Below are positions 14,908 to 18,523 of a DNA stretch of 18,523 nucleotides, piece by piece. A program made the position numbers and the translations under genes. This DNA is from JBCDIQ01 sp039024295. Lineage in GTDB: Bacteria > Bacteroidota > Bacteroidia > J057. Location: contig JBCDIQ010000070.1 in the NCBI GenBank assembly GCA_039024295.1, positions 1 to 18,523 of the forward strand, written 5' to 3'. Each line of letters starts with the position of its first letter. Within the stretch, counting starts at the first letter, position 1. A model generated the notes under the pieces. It had not been told where the DNA came from. It searched no databases and saw nothing but the letters and a program-made list of their open reading frames with translations.

Positions 14908-15574
14908 CTTTGGCTGGTCTGGCTGTGAGCTGGAAGATCCAGAGCCAGGCATCGAGACTGAAGACATCATTTCCCTTGCCCTGGAGCAGGAGGAAGTACT
15001 TGCGGATGGCGTATCCCGTACCCGCCTTGTAGGGACGCTTGGCCCCCAATCAGACGCCAACCAGAATATTACTTTCCGCACCGAGTTCGGACAACTTACC
15101 GGCGCGGCCGCCAATGCCCCTACCCAGGTAACGGTTGCTGCTTCAGGAAAAACAGCTGAAACCTTCTTACAACCAGGCACTCAGGTAATCGAGGAAGTAT
15201 TTGTCCAGGCAGAGGTAGGAGGATTTATAGACACCAAAAGCATTCGCTTTGCTCGGGCATTTGCGGAGGAAATGCGGATTACGCCTTCAAAAACCCGGAT
15301 CAGCAATGATCGAATTGATTTCCTGGAAATAACGGTGGACCTATTCCGTGCAGTTGGCACCCCATCAGATGGGGCGCAAGTATTCTTCACCACCACCAGC
15401 CTGGATTCTGCGGAAATTACTGCCCCACCCTTTGTATTCCTGGATACCTCCACCGGAACTGTCCGCGTAAGCAGCGCCAATGGCTTCCCAGGAAAATCCA
15501 CCTTGCAAGTTCGTACCAACAATGCCCTTGGGGGTGAGATCATTCAGGAGATTGAGGTGGAGGTGTTTGAGTAG
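14831..15574 (+). CDS. Lipoprotein with two Ig-like (Big/invasin-type) domains
   Basis: A 247-residue protein from the ATG at 14831. The lipoprotein signal runs MKPALPVWKP, then a leucine-rich core, then WSGC with Cys32 as the acylated residue. A frame 48 bases longer would add MPMPSIVKTP before the basic residues and is less likely. After the cysteine comes ELEDPEPGIETED; acidic residues at this position act as a surface-export signal in Bacteroidota lipoproteins. Two beta repeats follow: about 46-130 (EVLADGVSRTRLVGTL, a typical invasin or Big_1 opening) and about 137-247 (ISNDRIDFLEITVDLF). Proteins of this build are adhesive or structural at the cell surface. It overlaps the upstream gene by 77 bases, so translation is probably coupled. 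The function in the cluster is inferred as the surface-exposed partner of the exported coiled-coil protein. Confidence 0.82.
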   Translation: MKPALPVWKPAFLPVPQLLVLLLLASFGWSGCELEDPEPGIETEDIISLALEQEEVLADGVSRTRLVGTLGPQSDANQNITFRTEFGQLTGAAANAPTQVTVAASGKTAETFLQPGTQVIEEVFVQAEVGGFIDTKSIRFARAFAEEMRITPSKTRISNDRIDFLEITVDLFRAVGTPSDGAQVFFTTTSLDSAEITAPPFVFLDTSTGTVRVSSANGFPGKSTLQVRTNNALGGEIIQEIEVEVFE

Positions 15575-15925
15575 CTCAATTCTATCAACCAAGCAACCTT
15601 GATCTTTTAACGTGCATTTTCAGGATAACTTCCTGCTTTGGCAATATATCTACAGTATTCCGTGTAGAGAACATGCCTATTTATGGGAAAAAAAAACTGG
15701 ACGTTACCGACTGGCTGACGAGGGTTTTTTAAAATGGTACCGTATCGGGGACTTATGTATCAAATAAGGCCTACGGAAGAAATGATATTTCTAACATCCT
15801 ATTGTCGAAAACACCCATGAACAAATCTCTATGTTGGAGGTTATTGCTTTTTTAGAATTGCAGATTGATGTAATTTGCAAAAACACTGAACTGAATCAGC
15901 ACTTAACGTTAAGTAAAGCGTTTTC
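15575..15925. other. 351-base intergenic region before gcvP
   Basis: No gene is convincing here; short ATG frames end within a few codons. It contains an inverted repeat TCTACA (15649-15654)/TGTAGA (15663-15668) with an eight-base loop, an A-tract of nine at about 15689-15697 and a T6 run near 15725, none combining into a clear terminator. I looked for a glycine riboswitch, as might be expected before gcvP, and saw no recognisable core. TAATTTG at 15871-15877 weakly resembles a -7 promoter element. The 14-base palindrome near the gcvP start is listed separately. Confidence 0.5.
15901..15914. promoter_or_regulatory. 14-base perfect palindrome just upstream of gcvP
   Basis: ACTTAACGTTAAGT is identical on both strands and ends 11 bases before the gcvP start codon. 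A perfect palindrome of this length in a short leader is a plausible operator for a dimeric regulator. It could also be a zero-loop RNA fold that affects ribosome access. There is no matching copy elsewhere in the window that I can see. Confidence 0.4.
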
Positions 15926-18523
15926 ATGCAAAATATCATTTCCCCGAGTACCCTTACCCATCCTGATACGTTTACCAGCCGCCACATTGGCCCACAGGCT
16001 GCAGAGCTCAAAGCAATGTTGGACACCATTGGTGTTAGCTCCCTTGAGCAACTGATAAACGAGACTGTTCCAGATGCGATTCGTCCAGACACTGAGCTTT
16101 CTTTCGGAGAAGGCCTTTCTGAACACGAATATTTACGCCAACTCAAAGAGCTTGCAAGCAAAAATCAGGTATTCAAGTCCTATATCGGCCTGGGATATTA
16201 TGATTGTGTGACCCCATCGGTCATTTTGCGAAACATCTTCGAAAATCCTGGCTGGTACACCCAGTACACGCCTTATCAGGCAGAGATTGCCCAGGGAAGG
16301 CTGGAAGCCCTGCTGAACTACCAGACCATGGTATCGGACCTGACTGGGTTGCCTGTAGCTAACGCTTCCTTGCTCGATGAAGGAACTGCCGCGGCTGAGG
16401 CCATGAGCATGACGTACGGCCAAAAGAAAAAGCGGAACCGCAAATCTCAGGCGAATACCATACTGGTTGCGTCAAATTGCTTCCCACAGACCATTGAGGT
16501 GGTAAGAACTCGTGCAGAGGCTGTAGGAATTGACGTGAAAGTGGTGGATCCGGCTTCCTTCGAGGTAAATGAAGAGGTATTTGCAGCCTTGGTTCAGTAT
16601 CCAGACGCTGATGGAAGCATAACCAACTATGCTGAGCTTGCAGAAACCTTGCATGCCCAGGGTTCTTACTTGATTGTAGCAGCAGACATCATGAGTTTGG
16701 TATTACTCCAGGCTCCTGGTTCTTTTGGGGCTGATGTGGTGGTAGGCACCACCCAGCGATTTGGGGTACCCATGGGATTTGGGGGTCCTCACGCTGCCTT
16801 TTTTGCTACGAAGGATGAATTCCTGCGTATGCTACCAGGAAGAATCATTGGGGTTTCACAAGACCGCCATGGAAACCCTGCCCTTCGAATGGCCCTGCAA
16901 ACTCGTGAGCAGCACATTCGCCGTGACAAGGCCACTTCCAATATTTGTACGGCCCAGGCACTACTCGCCATCATGGCAGGCATGTATGCTGTTTACCACG
17001 GTCCAGACCGTTTGAAGGGAATTGCCACCCGCATTCATGAAAGCACACGTCATCTTGCAGGAGGCCTGAAGCAGCTCGGGTACGAAGTTACTAATGATAC
17101 TTTCTTTGATACGCTTACCATTCAATTAGGTGGAGAAGCTGAATCAAATAAACTTCGGGAAATTGCAGAAGCACACTATGTGAATTTCTTTTATGGAGAA
17201 AATAGCCTGGTTCGTCTTTCCATTAACGAGAATACAGAAGCTGCTGACCTGCAAGAGCTCATTTCTATTTTTGCCAAAGCAGTCGGACAGGATGCACCAA
17301 CCCTTGCTGGGGTCATTCCTGCAGGTGGAATTCCTTCCGCTTCAGCAAGAACAGAGTCTTTTCTGACCCACGAGGTGTTTAATACCCATCATTCTGAAAC
17401 AGCTATGATGCGGTATATTAAATTACTGGAAAACAAGGATTTGTCACTGAACACGGCCATGATTCCACTGGGATCATGCACCATGAAGCTCAATGCTGCC
17501 ACTGAGCTTATACCCGTGAGCTGGCCAGAATTTGGCAAAATCCACCCATTTGCGCCAGATAATCAGGTGATTGGATATCACGAAATGATTCGTGAGTTGG
17601 GCGAATACCTCTGTGAGATTACCGGTTTTGCAGGTATGTCTTTCCAGCCTAATTCAGGTGCCCAGGGAGAGTATGCAGGCTTGATGGTAATCCGTGCGTA
17701 CCACCTGGCAAATGGAGACGATAACCGCAATATTGCCCTAATTCCTGTTTCTGCTCACGGCACCAACCCTGCTTCTGCTGTAATGGCAGGGATGAAAGTG
17801 GTTGTGGTGAAGTGTGATGATCAGGGAAATATTGACATGGAAGACCTTGCAGAGAAGGCTGCCAAGCATGCTGAGAACCTTTCGTGCCTCATGATTACCT
17901 ATCCTTCCACACACGGTGTGTTCGAAGAAACCATCCGCGAAGCTTGCGAGGTCATTCACCAGCACGGCGGGCAGGTATACATGGACGGTGCCAACATGAA
18001 TGCGCAGGTAGGATTGACCAGTCCTGGATTCATCGGTGCTGATGTGTGCCACCTCAACTTGCACAAAACCTTTGCCATTCCTCATGGCGGTGGTGGCCCA
18101 GGCATGGGCCCAATCGGTGTGGTTGAGCATCTGACACCATTCCTTCCCGGACACTCTTTGGTGAAAACCGGTGGCGAAAAAGGGATTACGGCAATCGCTG
18201 CTACGCCATTTGGCAGCGCGAGCATTCTCCTCATCTCTTACGCCTACATCAAAATGCTGGGGGCAAAAGGCGTTACCGATGCAACCATCTATGCGATTTT
18301 GAATGCAAATTATATGAAATCCCGCCTGGAAGAGGCTTATGAAGTTCTCTACCAAGGTTCTAATGGACGTGTGGCCCATGAATTCATCCTCGATTTACGC
18401 GAGTTCAAAGCCAAAGTAGGCCTCGAGGTGGATGATATTACCAAACGCTTGATCGATTATGGATTCCATGCCCCAACCGTTTCCTGGCCAGTAGCAGGAA
18501 CCATCATGATTGAGCCTACCGAA
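15926..18523 (+). CDS. gcvP: Glycine dehydrogenase (decarboxylating), P-protein, 3' truncated by window edge
   Basis: The frame is open from the ATG at 15926 to the last base of the window: 866 codons of an expected 950-970, so roughly the last tenth is outside. This is the PLP-dependent P-protein of the glycine cleavage system. It decarboxylates glycine and passes the aminomethyl group to the lipoyl arm of the H-protein, feeding one-carbon metabolism. The long single-chain form is seen: an N-terminal lobe starting with the family motif SRHIGP and containing YTPYQAEIAQGRLEALLNYQ, and a C-terminal catalytic lobe with MIPLGSCTMKLNAATE and SAHGTNPASAVMAGM. The PLP lysine is Lys714 in LNLHKTFAIPHGGGGPGMGP. 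The start is supported by the normal N-terminal length before HIGP. No gcvT or gcvH precedes it, as is common in this phylum where the genes are scattered. No damage is seen. Confidence 0.97.
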   Translation, partial: MQNIISPSTLTHPDTFTSRHIGPQAAELKAMLDTIGVSSLEQLINETVPDAIRPDTELSFGEGLSEHEYLRQLKELASKNQVFKSYIGLGYYDCVTPSVILRNIFENPGWYTQYTPYQAEIAQGRLEALLNYQTMVSDLTGLPVANASLLDEGTAAAEAMSMTYGQKKKRNRKSQANTILVASNCFPQTIEVVRTRAEAVGIDVKVVDPASFEVNEEVFAALVQYPDADGSITNYAELAETLHAQGSYLIVAADIMSLVLLQAPGSFGADVVVGTTQRFGVPMGFGGPHAAFFATKDEFLRMLPGRIIGVSQDRHGNPALRMALQTREQHIRRDKATSNICTAQALLAIMAGMYAVYHGPDRLKGIATRIHESTRHLAGGLKQLGYEVTNDTFFDTLTIQLGGEAESNKLREIAEAHYVNFFYGENSLVRLSINENTEAADLQELISIFAKAVGQDAPTLAGVIPAGGIPSASARTESFLTHEVFNTHHSETAMMRYIKLLENKDLSLNTAMIPLGSCTMKLNAATELIPVSWPEFGKIHPFAPDNQVIGYHEMIRELGEYLCEITGFAGMSFQPNSGAQGEYAGLMVIRAYHLANGDDNRNIALIPVSAHGTNPASAVMAGMKVVVVKCDDQGNIDMEDLAEKAAKHAENLSCLMITYPSTHGVFEETIREACEVIHQHGGQVYMDGANMNAQVGLTSPGFIGADVCHLNLHKTFAIPHGGGGPGMGPIGVVEHLTPFLPGHSLVKTGGEKGITAIAATPFGSASILLISYAYIKMLGAKGVTDATIYAILNANYMKSRLEEAYEVLYQGSNGRVAHEFILDLREFKAKVGLEVDDITKRLIDYGFHAPTVSWPVAGTIMIEPTE

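Noticed and set aside
15575..15925. Glycine riboswitch upstream of gcvP
   Set aside because: I looked for the conserved core and tandem aptamer arrangement and could not find either.
17738..18379. 213-codon open frame on the minus strand
   Set aside because: It is antisense to the most conserved part of gcvP, including the PLP lysine region, and is a shadow of that coding sequence.
1..18523. CRISPR arrays, insertion sequences, tRNA genes, phage attachment sites
   Set aside because: No regularly spaced repeats, transposase motifs, terminal inverted repeats or tRNA-like folds were seen on either strand.

Overview
The window looks like a chromosomal segment of a Bacteroidota species, most likely of the Cytophagales type. 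The evidence is the protein families: a BatA-domain protein next to a dihydroorotase-like gene, an SGLT-type sodium symporter, a DUF2339/DUF3999 pair, and a lipoprotein with an acidic stretch after its cysteine. The general lack of strong Shine-Dalgarno sequences and the moderate base composition also fit. No mobile element, CRISPR array, tRNA or rRNA was seen.

Layout. From 1 to 2423 (+) there is the 3' part of a BatA-type membrane protein followed by a dihydroorotase homologue that has lost its metal ligands. A stand-alone receiver protein (2425-2799, -) converges on it, with one base between the two stop codons. Next, on the minus strand, come an SGLT-like sodium/solute symporter (3094-4764) and a cytochrome P450 (4863-6263). 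Diverging from the P450 is a stomatin/HIR-like SPFH protein (6394-7323, +) that ends in a clear intrinsic terminator. From 7495 to 11074 (+) lies a DUF2339-DUF3999 membrane unit. Its DUF2339 frame is cut by a single in-frame TAA at 9082-9084, and the frame stays open on both sides. A DinB-family protein (11241-11771, -) is divergent from an AstE/aspartoacylase-like M14-family protein (11861-12796, +).

From 12950 to 15574 (+) there are three tightly packed genes that I do not recognise as a named system. They encode an exported coiled-coil plus barrel-like protein, a small cysteine-rich beta-type protein without a signal peptide, and a lipoprotein with Ig-like repeats. The last two overlap by 77 bases in different frames. 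This is the best candidate for an undescribed cell-envelope module. The window ends inside gcvP (from 15926, +), the P-protein of the glycine cleavage system. A perfect 14-base palindrome sits 11 bases before its start codon.

Most of the window is ordinary housekeeping and accessory metabolism. The points that deserve attention are the interrupted DUF2339 gene, the catalytically dead dihydroorotase, the three-gene envelope cluster, the palindrome before gcvP and the threonine in the P450 haem loop. All family assignments come from reading the translated sequence by eye; no database search was run.
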